From positions 1 through 33,852 of the forward strand of contig JAFSGU010000009.1 of NCBI GenBank assembly GCA_017440665.1: 33,852 bases of DNA, read 5' to 3'. Shown in pieces: positions 23,256-31,329 of the stretch (position 1 is the first letter of the stretch; every line of letters starts with the position of its first letter). This stretch comes from Clostridia bacterium (GTDB lineage: Bacteria > Bacillota > Clostridia > Oscillospirales > CAG-272). Made by a program: the position numbers and the translations under genes. The notes beneath the pieces were generated by a model that saw only the letters and a list, made by a program, of their open reading frames with translations, was not told the origin of the DNA and did not search any database.

Positions 23256-25907
23256 TTATCTCACGAACACCTTGTGGAAGCGGGCGAACATTGTTGCCGT
23301 TTCGCTTCTCTGTGCCTTGTCCTGAGGAGCAAGAAGCACAAGAGTGTTATTTCTCTTGCCGGTTACGATACCAGTGCTGTTTGCCCAGGATACCGCCTCG
23401 GCAAAGCCTGCGTAAGGGCTGATCTGATCCGCGTCGACAAACGAGGAAAGATCGGCACCCTCTGCCATTTCAGCCTTCTTGTAGTCCTTCATGTATCTGT
23501 AAAGGAATACTGCCACCTGCTCACGCGTAACGAGAGTATCTGGTGAGAATGTGGTAGCACCGGTTCCCGCGGTAACTCCGTTCTGATATGCCCAAAGCAC
23601 TGCAGGCGCGTACCACTCACCGTAAGGTACGTCCGTGAAGGGATTGTTGCTTGCGTCAACTGCGGGTCTGCCCTCCATATTGTAGAGAAGCTGAACGATC
23701 ATCGCGCGGCTCGTCTGTGTTGCGGGGGCAAAAAGTGTGTCGGACGTACCGCTCATAAGTCCCGTTGCGAATGAATAAAGCACGGGCTCATAGAACCAAT
23801 CGGTTGCAGTAACGTCAGTAAACGCGAATTTTTTCACAGGCTGGGTCACTGTCTTGTAAGCATCACTGACAGCCTCGTCGGTCATAGTACCTGCGTACAT
23901 TCTGATAAGGTTTACAGATGAATTCTTAAGAAGGGACGGATCCTCACCTGTTCTTCTGCGTCCGCCCACGTTAAACGCGACCTCTTCTGCAGACACCTCG
24001 GTGTCAAATTCCGCGCCGAGGCCTCCGGGACAGAACTCACTTGCGGCCTTCTCGCCGTTTAAGTAGAGAGTTATGTACTGAGAATCGTATGTCACAACGA
24101 TATGTGTCCACTTGTCAACAGGCATGGACGTTCTGCAGAACTCACCCGAATCCGCACCCTTGGGATTGAAGCGCACGCATACCGTGTCAAGCTTTGTTGT
24201 GATGGCAACACCGCCGTAGTTGTAGTTTCCGAGTATCTCCTGAGCTTCTCCCGAATATGACATCTTAACGTATGCTTCAAGTGTGAAGCCGTAGCGCATT
24301 GCGTCGAACACGTCCTCTGTAAGCTGATACATATTTGTAGAAAGTCCGATGAAGTTTACCGCATAGCGGTCGATGTCGCTTTGATACTTGGGCGCGAGGA
24401 AAGCAGGAACGTCGGACTTGTGTCCCATAAGGTCGATGCCGGTTCCGTAGGAATAATCGATATCGTACAGAACTCGGGTGTTATTGTTCACCTCGCGGGG
24501 CTCCACCTTTACGGTGTCAGAGCTTTTTATTACGTTGCTCTTGTATCCGAAGCAGGACTCAGCGTATATCTCGAAATAATACTCGACGTCCCAAGGGAAG
24601 CCGGTCATCACGGTGGTTATGGTGTCCGAGCCATAGCCTCCGGGGAAATGATCGTTGTTAGGTATTCGTACCTCCAAGGTCTTTCCGTCGCCGTTTTTGG
24701 GAATAGCCTTGATGGTATAGGAATATACGTAGTCATAATTGTTGGCGGTCTTGGTCTGCGCCTCGGGGAAGGTGATCTCGACGGAGTCATGGTCGCCCAT
24801 ATCGCGGAGTGAGATCTTCTCGTTTCCGTTAAACCAGGGAGCTGACGCCTTCAGCACGTATGAATCGGGATTTTTCGCCTCATCCTTGTCGGCGAAGTAG
24901 ATGAAATCCTCTGCGGTATCGGATGCGTCAAGTATCCAATCCTCGCCGTCGAACATTACGCGTCCGTTCTGGAGGTCGATTCTGCGTACCTCAGTTGTAC
25001 CGTCGCGCTTGACATCAAGCATGACGGCAAAGGACCCGATCTTACCGCTTTCGTCAAAGCCGTCGTCGATGGTCTTACCGATTATACCGTCGCTGAGGCT
25101 TGTAAATCCTGCGGACTGGTCGATAAACTTTGGTGAGTAGGGGTTATAGTGGGAATGTCCCGATACGTGGATTATCTGAGGATACTTCTTAAGCAGAGCC
25201 TCGGTAGCGTCGGAGAAGCCGTCCTCATTTGTGGGGGAGGATGCCATTACCGTGTCACCCATGGGAGTGTGGGAAAGAAGGATTATGTGTCCCTTGTAGC
25301 CTTTACCGTCGATCTCCTTGAGGGCACTCTCGATGAAGTCGTGCTTATCGTAATATACCTCTTCCTCAGAGGTCTGTGTCATACCAAGCTTGATCACGGG
25401 TACTCCGTTTATCCAATAAAGGCCGTCAAGCGCCTGACCCGTCTTTTCGCTGAACATTCTAATATGCTTTGCGTTGTCCTCATAAGCATAATACTCATGG
25501 TTTCCTGCGGCAATGATAACGGTGTCAACTGAGCTTCCCGTAGTATTGGCGGTAAAGCCGTCTACGTCAGATGTCCAGTTTTTGGTGTAAGCGGTTGCTA
25601 TGTCCATGAATGCGTCATATTCATAGTCCCAGCCCATCTCGGTTATGTCGCCTGCGAAAAGGAATGCGTCAGCACCACCCATCTTGCCGATGGTGTCGAA
25701 GGCATTTCTCAGCTTGTCGTAGGAATAGGTGTAACCGATGTGAACGTCGCTTCCGATAACGAATCTTGCAATGACATCATTTCCGCGAGGGATAACGTCT
25801 ACCTTGGTATATGCAGGGGACCAGGGCTTTTCGTCCTCATACGCGGCAAATACAGCAGTTGTCAAAAGCATGGTGATACATAAAATGAGAGATATAAGTT
25901 TTTTCAT
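23256..25907 (-). CDS. Secreted metallophosphoesterase with LamG-like and three SLH domains (paralogue A)
   Basis: Cell-surface calcineurin-like phosphoesterase of 883 residues. A signal peptide (about 1-21, ending TTAVFA) is followed by the dinuclear-metal motifs in order: GSDVHIG (D54, H56), AGDITE (D87), AAGNHEYY (N136, H137), LLSHTP (H213) and HVSGHSHYNP (H251, H253). A beta-rich, fibronectin-III-like segment (about 365-470) and a LamG/concanavalin-like region (about 500-690, with FTLEAYVKMSYSGEAQEILG and HIVVTYDSQYITLYLNGEKA) follow. Three SLH repeats (about 694-750, 756-810, 823-883) would attach it to cell-wall pyruvylated polymer. Substrate unknown. GGAGG 6 bases upstream fixes the start. 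It is divergent from and paralogous to the gene at 26088. Confidence 0.88.
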   Translation of the reverse strand: MKKLISLILCITMLLTTAVFAAYEDEKPWSPAYTKVDVIPRGNDVIARFVIGSDVHIGYTYSYDKLRNAFDTIGKMGGADAFLFAGDITEMGWDYEYDAFMDIATAYTKNWTSDVDGFTANTTGSSVDTVIIAAGNHEYYAYEDNAKHIRMFSEKTGQALDGLYWINGVPVIKLGMTQTSEEEVYYDKHDFIESALKEIDGKGYKGHIILLSHTPMGDTVMASSPTNEDGFSDATEALLKKYPQIIHVSGHSHYNPYSPKFIDQSAGFTSLSDGIIGKTIDDGFDESGKIGSFAVMLDVKRDGTTEVRRIDLQNGRVMFDGEDWILDASDTAEDFIYFADKDEAKNPDSYVLKASAPWFNGNEKISLRDMGDHDSVEITFPEAQTKTANNYDYVYSYTIKAIPKNGDGKTLEVRIPNNDHFPGGYGSDTITTVMTGFPWDVEYYFEIYAESCFGYKSNVIKSSDTVKVEPREVNNNTRVLYDIDYSYGTGIDLMGHKSDVPAFLAPKYQSDIDRYAVNFIGLSTNMYQLTEDVFDAMRYGFTLEAYVKMSYSGEAQEILGNYNYGGVAITTKLDTVCVRFNPKGADSGEFCRTSMPVDKWTHIVVTYDSQYITLYLNGEKAASEFCPGGLGAEFDTEVSAEEVAFNVGGRRRTGEDPSLLKNSSVNLIRMYAGTMTDEAVSDAYKTVTQPVKKFAFTDVTATDWFYEPVLYSFATGLMSGTSDTLFAPATQTSRAMIVQLLYNMEGRPAVDASNNPFTDVPYGEWYAPAVLWAYQNGVTAGTGATTFSPDTLVTREQVAVFLYRYMKDYKKAEMAEGADLSSFVDADQISPYAGFAEAVSWANSTGIVTGKRNNTLVLLAPQDKAQRSETATMFARFHKVFVR

Positions 25908-25941
25908 AGAGTACCTCCGTTTATATGCTTCCTTTGAGCTT

Positions 25942-25971
25942 ATTATACAGTACCGGAGGCAGTGAAGTCAA
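25942..25971 (-). promoter_or_regulatory. Sigma-A-type promoter of paralogue A
   Basis: On the minus strand TTGACT (25971-25966) and TATAAT (25947-25942) with an 18-base spacer, about 35 bases before the start codon. Confidence 0.7.
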
Positions 25972-26022
25972 CATTTATTTAAAATTGGCGTGGGTTTTCT
26001 TTGTTTCTCTTGTTAAATCCGC

Positions 26023-26051
26023 TTTACATTTACGGGAATTTATTGTATAAT
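26023..26051 (+). promoter_or_regulatory. Sigma-A-type promoter of paralogue B
   Basis: TTTACA (26023-26028) and TATAAT (26046-26051) with a 17-base spacer. It is about 50 bases from the oppositely directed promoter of paralogue A, so the two genes can be switched separately. Confidence 0.7.
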
Positions 26052-26087
26052 TGTAATATACCAAAAAAAGAAAGGTTCGGTTAGACA

Positions 26088-28691
26088 ATGAAAAGATTTA
26101 TAATTAAGGCTCTGGCTTTGGCGGTGATACTGTCGATGACCGTATGTCCCGCCCTGGCAGCATTTACCCCCACCGCAGACAAGCTGGCGGCAATTCCCAA
26201 GGGAGATGACGTTATCGTCCGCTTCGCCGTGGGAAGCGACGTCCACATCGGATACGGAGACTCCGTTGACAAGCTTAAGAATGCTTATGCCGCGCTGAAG
26301 AAGATCGGCGGTGTTGACGCATTTATTGCGGCCGGTGACCTGACCGAGGGCGGCACGCCCGAGCAGCTTGCCACCTACCAGAGCATCGTAGCTGAAAACA
26401 GCGCTGAGCTCACCGTTGAAGTTGACGGCTTCAAGGGAACCGGCGCAGGTGCAGGCGCCGCTGTAGGCACTACCATCTCGATGCTCGGAAACCACGAGTG
26501 CTACAACCCCAATATTGAAAACGATTTCAGAGAGCAGGTCGGTCAGGAGACCGAGAAGATATACTGGCTCGCAGGTAAGGTACCGATCATCAAGGTAAGC
26601 CTTGCCGTTGCCGGGAACTCAAGTAATTTCGAGACAAAGCACGATTATATCGTGTCTGCTGTCAAAGAGGTCGAGGCAACAGGCTACAAGGGTCATATCT
26701 TCCTTATCTCTCACATTGGATTTGAAGACACCCTTTTCGGCGACTATCAGGTTGGTGACAGATACGATCCTGCAACGCGCGAGTTTTTGAAGGATTATCC
26801 TCAGCTTGTACACATTTCGGGACATTCTCACCCCGACCCCATGAACCCCGGCGTTATCGACCAGGCGGCAGGCTTTACAAGTGTGATCACAGGTACTGTA
26901 GGAAAATACTACAGACAGTGTGAGGACACTCTGTATGGCTCATCCATCACCGTGTTTGACGTGAAAAAGGATGGCACGACCGAGCTTTACCGCATTGATC
27001 TTGCCAATGGTCAGCTGATCTACGGAGACGAAAGATGGGTCCTCGACTCTGCACAGAAGCCTGAAGACTTCATATACTTCAACGATCCCGCAAAGGCAAC
27101 AAATCCGAACGCGTACTGCCTTAAGGGTTCCGCGCCCATATACGGCGAGGGCGCTGCCGTTACCGTTACGGACAAAGGTGACTTTGACTCTATCGACGTT
27201 ACGTTTACTGCCAACGCAAAGCCTGCAAGTGACAAAAACTACGACTACGTAGAAAGCTACAATATTTACGTAACTCCCGTAAACGGCGGCGAAACGCTCA
27301 CCGTGAACGCATATAACGATCCTTCCATTCCCTTTGGCGCTGACAGAACTGTTACTATTTACGGACTGGAATACGATACCGATTACGAGGTATCCGTAAC
27401 TGCAGAGGGTCCCTTCGGAAAGGCTAGCGCTCCCGTTAAGGCGCAGGGAACAGTAAACGTTGGACGTGACGATTCCATTGACACCTCTCTTAAGACAATG
27501 TACCGTGTTGACTATTCATACGGTGATGCGACTGACTTCAAGGGCCACACAGGAAAGTTCGCTGCACCCACAACGCTTGTTACAGATGAGACTATCGGAA
27601 AAATGGCAGCTTCATTTGGCGGCGTGAACGTAGTTTCCTATGATTTCGCACTGGAGGACATCGACGCAATCCGCCACGCCTTCACCCTTGAGACTTACTT
27701 TAAGATCACGGATACCGAGCCTTATCAGCAGATACTCAGCATCAAGGACGCGTATGTCAGCTTAGGTGTTGAAGACGGCGTGCTGTCTGCATTTGCAGAG
27801 TTGGCAGGGGGTGTTGACAGCCACAGCGTGTGTCATACCTCCATTGAGGAAAATGAATGGATCCACGTTATCTTTACTTATGACAATAAGAAAGCACGTC
27901 TTTACGTAAACGGCGAGCTTACAGGCGAGGAACGTTACTCGGGCGGACTCAAGACCGATATCGATACCTCCTATAAGAAGATAACGCTTGGCGGTTACGA
28001 TATGACGTCGGATAATTTGGCGAAGGGCTCAATGATCAATATGTTCTCGCTGAGTCAAGGCGTAATGTCTGCAGAGCAGGCTAAGGCGGCATATGAGGCT
28101 GTCACCTCCACAAAGAAGATGGCTTTCACCGACGTTGCAAGCACCGATTGGTTCTATCCCACCGTTGGCTACGCCTATGACACAGGCCTCATGAGCGGAA
28201 CCTCCGACACTACCTTTGCTCCCGTAACACAGACCAGCCGTGCCATGATCGTACAGCTTCTCTACAATATGGAAGGCAGACCCGCGGTCGATACGGCTAA
28301 CAACCTCTTCACAGACGTACCCACTGACCAGTGGTACGCACCCGCCGTGCTTTGGGCATACCGGAACGGAGTTACAACGGGAACGAGTGCTACAACCTTC
28401 TCTCCCGACACTCTCGTTACGCGCGAGCAGGTTGCGGTATTCCTTTACAGATACATGAAGGATTACAAGAAAGCAGAAATGGCTGAGGGTGCAGATATTT
28501 CGGTATTCCCCGACGCGGATAAGATAAGCCCCTACGCAGGCTTTGCCGAGGCTGTGTCATGGGCAAACGGCGTTGGTATCGTAACCGGTAAGCAGAGCGG
28601 AGACACCGTCCTTCTCGCACCTCAGGATAAGGCACAGAGATGTGAGACGGCAACGATGTTCGCCCGTTTCCACAAAGCTTTCGTAAGATAA
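26088..28691 (+). CDS. Secreted metallophosphoesterase with LamG-like and three SLH domains (paralogue B)
   Basis: 867 residues, same architecture as the gene at 23256-25907. The signal peptide is about 1-24 (ending PALAAF). Metal motifs are GSDVHIG (D51, H53), AAGDLTE (D84), LGNHECYN (N135, H136), LISHIG and HISGHSHPDP. Shared family text includes GYKGHIFLISH and IDQAAGFTS. A fibronectin-like segment with NYDYVESYNIYVTPVNGG, a LamG-like region (FTLETYFKITDTEPYQQILS, WIHVIFTYDNKKARLYVNGE) and three SLH repeats from about 678 follow. The SLH-encoding DNA is very close to that of paralogue A, closer than the catalytic halves. The ribosome site AGAAAGG is about 12 bases upstream, rather far. A perfect terminator follows. 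Confidence 0.88.
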   Translation: MKRFIIKALALAVILSMTVCPALAAFTPTADKLAAIPKGDDVIVRFAVGSDVHIGYGDSVDKLKNAYAALKKIGGVDAFIAAGDLTEGGTPEQLATYQSIVAENSAELTVEVDGFKGTGAGAGAAVGTTISMLGNHECYNPNIENDFREQVGQETEKIYWLAGKVPIIKVSLAVAGNSSNFETKHDYIVSAVKEVEATGYKGHIFLISHIGFEDTLFGDYQVGDRYDPATREFLKDYPQLVHISGHSHPDPMNPGVIDQAAGFTSVITGTVGKYYRQCEDTLYGSSITVFDVKKDGTTELYRIDLANGQLIYGDERWVLDSAQKPEDFIYFNDPAKATNPNAYCLKGSAPIYGEGAAVTVTDKGDFDSIDVTFTANAKPASDKNYDYVESYNIYVTPVNGGETLTVNAYNDPSIPFGADRTVTIYGLEYDTDYEVSVTAEGPFGKASAPVKAQGTVNVGRDDSIDTSLKTMYRVDYSYGDATDFKGHTGKFAAPTTLVTDETIGKMAASFGGVNVVSYDFALEDIDAIRHAFTLETYFKITDTEPYQQILSIKDAYVSLGVEDGVLSAFAELAGGVDSHSVCHTSIEENEWIHVIFTYDNKKARLYVNGELTGEERYSGGLKTDIDTSYKKITLGGYDMTSDNLAKGSMINMFSLSQGVMSAEQAKAAYEAVTSTKKMAFTDVASTDWFYPTVGYAYDTGLMSGTSDTTFAPVTQTSRAMIVQLLYNMEGRPAVDTANNLFTDVPTDQWYAPAVLWAYRNGVTTGTSATTFSPDTLVTREQVAVFLYRYMKDYKKAEMAEGADISVFPDADKISPYAGFAEAVSWANGVGIVTGKQSGDTVLLAPQDKAQRCETATMFARFHKAFVR

Positions 28692-28697
28692 GTGAAT

Positions 28698-28731
28698 AAA
28701 GAAGAAACCGCTTCGGCGGTTTCTTCTTTTT
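28698..28731 (+). terminator. Rho-independent terminator after paralogue B
   Basis: AAAGAAGAAACCGC (28698-28711) pairs perfectly with GCGGTTTCTTCTTT (28716-28729) around a TTCG tetraloop, followed by more T. Confidence 0.9.
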
Positions 28732-28873
28732 CGGAGTGTTCGAATTATATTGAAAATCGACTCGTTTCTTTCTGCTGTGCGAACACATCGAAAATCCACG
28801 ACGTAAATGCTTACGCATTTAACCGCCGTACCGGATGCGGTTCCCGGCTTTCGAATCCAGTCACAAAAAAGAA
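28732..28873. other. Noncoding flank with tRNA-Pro-like fragments
   Basis: No gene seen. TTCTTTTTCGGAGTG (28724-28738) repeats the terminator tail and acceptor 3' end of tRNA-Pro at 29203-29217. TTCGAATCCAGTCAC (28850-28864) repeats the tRNA-Pro T-arm in the opposite orientation. It forms a perfect 13-bp inverted pair with TGACTGGATTCGA at 28892-28904. AAATGC-TTACGCATTT (about 28804-28820) is another hairpin. Confidence 0.5.
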
Positions 28874-29180
28874 AAGCAAGGCAAAATGCCTTGACTGGAT
28901 TCGATACCAGCACGGTGTTCACCTGCGGTGAAACCGGTCAAGTGGTCATTTTACTTTGCGGGATTTATTCGCTTTCTTGACCACTTGCATTCGCTGTTTC
29001 GGAAAGCCGGTCACCAAAATAATAAAGCAAGGCAAAAATGCCTTGACTGGATTCGATGCCAGCACGGTGTTCGCCTTCGGCGAAACCGGTCAAGTGGTCG
29101 TTTCGCTTTGCGGGATCCATTCGCTTTCTTGACCACTTGCATTCGCTGTTTCGGAAAGCCGTTCTCTTCTAAAAAGAAAA
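28874..29180. repeat. Tandem 151-152-bp structured repeat, two copies, beside tRNA-Pro
   Basis: Copy 1 (28874-29024) and copy 2 (29025-29180) share the order: hairpin AAGGCA..TGCCTT; T-arm-like TTGACTGGATTCGAT and CCAGC; hairpin TTCACC-TGC-GGTGAA in copy 1 or TTCGCC-TTC-GGCGAA in copy 2; long stem CAAGTGGTC...GACCACTTG; and a tail ATTCGCTGTTTCGGAAAGCC. The tRNA-Pro terminator hairpin (29181-29200) matches the first hairpin and looks like the start of a third copy. No protein is encoded. Confidence 0.75.
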
Positions 29181-29200
29181 AAGCAAGGCACACCTTGCTT
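29171..29200 (-). terminator. Rho-independent terminator of tRNA-Pro
   Basis: AAGCAAGG (29181-29188) pairs with CCTTGCTT (29193-29200) around CACA. On the minus strand it is followed by TTTTCTTTTT, right after the tRNA-Pro 3' end. Confidence 0.8.
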
Positions 29201-29209
29201 TTTTCTTTT

Positions 29210-29283
29210 TCGGAGTGACTGGATTCGAACCAGCGGCTTCGACGTCCCGAACGTCGCGCTCTACCAAACTGAGCCACACCCCG
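29210..29283 (-). tRNA. tRNA-Pro(CGG)
   Basis: Minus-strand cloverleaf: acceptor CGGGGTG pairs with CACTCCG with one G-U; D-arm GCTC..GAGC; anticodon stem CGACG/CGTCG with loop TTCGGGA, anticodon CGG; T-arm CTGG-TTCGAAT-CCAG; discriminator A. CCA is not encoded, so the 3' end needs processing and CCA addition. It has its own consensus promoter and terminator. Confidence 0.95.
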
Positions 29284-29300
29284 AAATACACAACATAGAT

Positions 29301-29329
29301 ATTATATCAAATATCCATCAGGATGTCAA
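29301..29329 (-). promoter_or_regulatory. Consensus promoter of tRNA-Pro
   Basis: On the minus strand TTGACA (29329-29324) and TATAAT (29306-29301), both perfect, with a 17-base spacer, about 18 bases before the tRNA. Confidence 0.85.
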
Positions 29330-29495
29330 GAGGAACGTGACTATTTTATGCCGCCTTTTCCCCGTTTTTATTACCTGTTTTTTCGTGCGCATCAAACTGT
29401 AATGTACTATATGTACAAAATTTAGTCACATTTTATCATATTAAAGGACTAAAACACAGCAAAATGCCGAAGTTTAAAAAATGTTCATTTTACTG

Positions 29496-29524
29496 TTGCA
29501 TTTTGTCATTCTTTGTACTATAAT
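29496..29524 (+). promoter_or_regulatory. Sigma-A-type promoter of the glycine riboswitch-agcS transcript
   Basis: TTGCAT (29496-29501) and TATAAT (29519-29524) with a 17-base spacer, about 30 bases before the first aptamer. Confidence 0.75.
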
Positions 29525-29556
29525 ACTACTCATGAAAAACGAATATTCTATGTGAC

Positions 29557-29719
29557 GTTTGCAGGAAATGCCATCAAGGCGACCGAAGGAGTAACGCTCT
29601 CAGGTATCTCGAAAGAGATGAGACTGTAAACCGATAGAACTTTGGAGAAGCTCATTAAATTGAGTGCCGAAGGTGCAAAGCGGATACCGCTAATCTCTCA
29701 GGCAAAAGGACAAAGTGCA
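29557..29719 (+). ncRNA. Tandem glycine riboswitch
   Basis: Two aptamers. Aptamer 1 (29557-29631) has P1 GTTTGCAG/CTGTAAAC, the conserved GCGACCGAAGGAGTAACGC and CTCTCAGGTAT. Aptamer 2 (about 29639-29716) has P1 ACTTTG/CAAAGT, GCCGAAGGTGCAAAGC and CTCTCAGGCAAAAGGACA. They are joined by a short linker AACCGATAGA. The arrangement before an amino-acid symporter matches known glycine riboswitches, which sense intracellular glycine. Confidence 0.93.
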
Positions 29720-29765
29720 ACCGAAGACAGAGTTTTGCTCTGTGGCAAGTTTTCGGTGTCTTTTA
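29720..29765 (+). terminator. Expression-platform terminator of the glycine riboswitch
   Basis: ACCGAA (29720-29725) pairs with TTCGGT (29752-29757), with an inner stem ACAGAG/CTCTGT, followed by GTCTTTTAC. It overlaps the end of aptamer 2, so ligand binding can alter termination. Confidence 0.7.
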
Positions 29766-29828
29766 CTTGAGGCTCAGCAGTACGCGGAGTCTTTTTTCAT
29801 TTAATATATTTCAGGAGGACTTTTAGTC

Positions 29829-31229
29829 ATGGAAAAAATTGAAGCTTTTCTGCTTCCCATCGTTCAGACAATCAATGCCTACATGTCTGACTACATCCTT
29901 ATCTTTCTTCTCGTAGGCGCAGGTCTTTATTTCTCATTCAGAACCAAGTTCGTTCAGATCAGATGCTTCGGTGAAGGCTTCAAAAGAGTCTTCGGCGGTA
30001 TCTTTAAGAAGGGCGAGGGAAAGAACGGTCTTTCCTCCTTCCAGGCTCTTGCTACCGCTATTGCCGCTCAGGTAGGTACAGGTAACATCGTAGGTGCCTG
30101 CGGCGCTATCCTCGTCGGTGGTCCCGGTGCTATCTTCTGGATGTGGGTAATCGCATTCTTCGGTATGGCTACCATCTACGCCGAGGCTACTCTCGCTCAG
30201 GAAACACGTATCGTTAAGGAAAACGGCGAAGTTCTCGGTGGTCCCGTTTACTATATTAAGAAGGCTTACAAGGGCTTCTTCGGTAAGTTCCTCGCAGTAT
30301 TCTTTGCTGTCGCTCTCATCTTTGCTCTCGGCTTCATCGGCTCAATGGTACAGTCAAACTCCATCGCAGGCTCAGTAGAGACAGCATTCGGTATCCCCTC
30401 TTGGATCATCGGTGCCCTCCTCGCTATCATCTGCGCTATCATCTTCATCGGCGGTATCAAGAGAATCGCTGCTGTTGCTGAGAAGATAGTACCCATCATG
30501 GCTGTTATCTACCTCGCTGTAGGTATCATAGTTCTCGTTATTAACTTCAAGGCTATCCCCGAAACGTTCGGCATGATCTTCAAGTTTGCATTCACTCCTC
30601 AGGCTCTCCTCGGCGGTACCATGGGTGCTGCTATCAAGGCTGCTATCAGCCAGGGTGCAAAGCGCGGTCTCTTCTCCAACGAAGCAGGTATGGGTTCTAC
30701 ACCTCACGCTCACGCACAGGCTGACGTTAAGAAGCCTCACGACCAGGGTGTCGTTGCTATGATCGGTGTGTTCATTGACACATTCGTAGTTCTTACCATC
30801 ACAGCTCTCGTTGTTATCTCCACTCTCTATGCTAACGGCGGCCCTCTCGGTACAGCAGAAGGCCTTGCAGCTACCGAGCTTACCAAGGGTAACCTCATGC
30901 AGACCGCTCTCGGTACCGCTCTCGGCAACCAGACTGTTGGTAATATCATCGTTGCTGTATGTCTCACATTCTTCGCATTTACAACCATCATCAGCTGGAA
31001 CTTCTTCGGTAAGCAGAACGTTGAGTACCTCTTCGGTAAGAAGGCAACTATCGTTTACTCCGTTGTTGCCATCCTCTTCATCTTCGCAGGTTCTCTCTTC
31101 CAGAACGACCTCGTTTGGGAGCTTGCTGATATGTTCAACAACATCATGGTAATCCCCAACGTACTTGCACTCATTCCTCTCGGATTCATTGTTGCTAAGT
31201 GCGCGAAGACAAACAAGCAGGATAAGTAA
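29829..31229 (+). CDS. Sodium/alanine(glycine) symporter, AGCS family
   Basis: 466-residue membrane carrier that moves alanine or glycine with Na+. It has about ten to eleven hydrophobic helices and AGCS signatures: GLYFSFRTKFVQIRCF, FQALATAIAAQVGTGNIVGA, GPGAIFWMWVIAFFGMAT, YAEATLAQETR, GLFSNEAGMGSTPHAHAQAD and an end helix NVLALIPLGFIVAK. AGGAGG about 9 bases upstream supports the start. A tandem glycine riboswitch precedes it, so glycine is the likely effector; in related cases such carriers act in glycine export or uptake, and direction cannot be read here. Usual length for the family. It stands alone with a terminator. Confidence 0.93.
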   Translation: MEKIEAFLLPIVQTINAYMSDYILIFLLVGAGLYFSFRTKFVQIRCFGEGFKRVFGGIFKKGEGKNGLSSFQALATAIAAQVGTGNIVGACGAILVGGPGAIFWMWVIAFFGMATIYAEATLAQETRIVKENGEVLGGPVYYIKKAYKGFFGKFLAVFFAVALIFALGFIGSMVQSNSIAGSVETAFGIPSWIIGALLAIICAIIFIGGIKRIAAVAEKIVPIMAVIYLAVGIIVLVINFKAIPETFGMIFKFAFTPQALLGGTMGAAIKAAISQGAKRGLFSNEAGMGSTPHAHAQADVKKPHDQGVVAMIGVFIDTFVVLTITALVVISTLYANGGPLGTAEGLAATELTKGNLMQTALGTALGNQTVGNIIVAVCLTFFAFTTIISWNFFGKQNVEYLFGKKATIVYSVVAILFIFAGSLFQNDLVWELADMFNNIMVIPNVLALIPLGFIVAKCAKTNKQDK

Positions 31230-31252
31230 TAAAGCTTCTTCTCTTCTTTAAC

Positions 31253-31302
31253 TTCATACAACAAAGGGCTCTCGAGAGATCGAGAGTCCTTTGTTGTATG
31301 AA
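31253..31302. terminator. Long perfect hairpin after the AGCS symporter
   Basis: TTCATACAACAAAGGRCTCTCGA arms (31253-31275 and about 31280-31302; one mismatch) form a stem of over 20 pairs with T-rich 3' arm. It lacks a long following T run but is positioned as the terminator between convergent agcS and the DUF1643 gene. Confidence 0.65.
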
Positions 31303-31329
31303 TACTGTTGTTACGTTAAAATATTTTGA

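Noticed and set aside
28850..28904. Additional tRNA genes suggested by TTCGAATCCAGTCA segments
   Set aside because: Only the T-arm part matches; no acceptor, D-arm or anticodon arm can be built around these copies.
28874..29180. Possible CRISPR array from regularly recurring 150-bp units
   Set aside because: Only two long copies with similar, not unique, intervening sequence and no cas genes; it is a tandem duplication.
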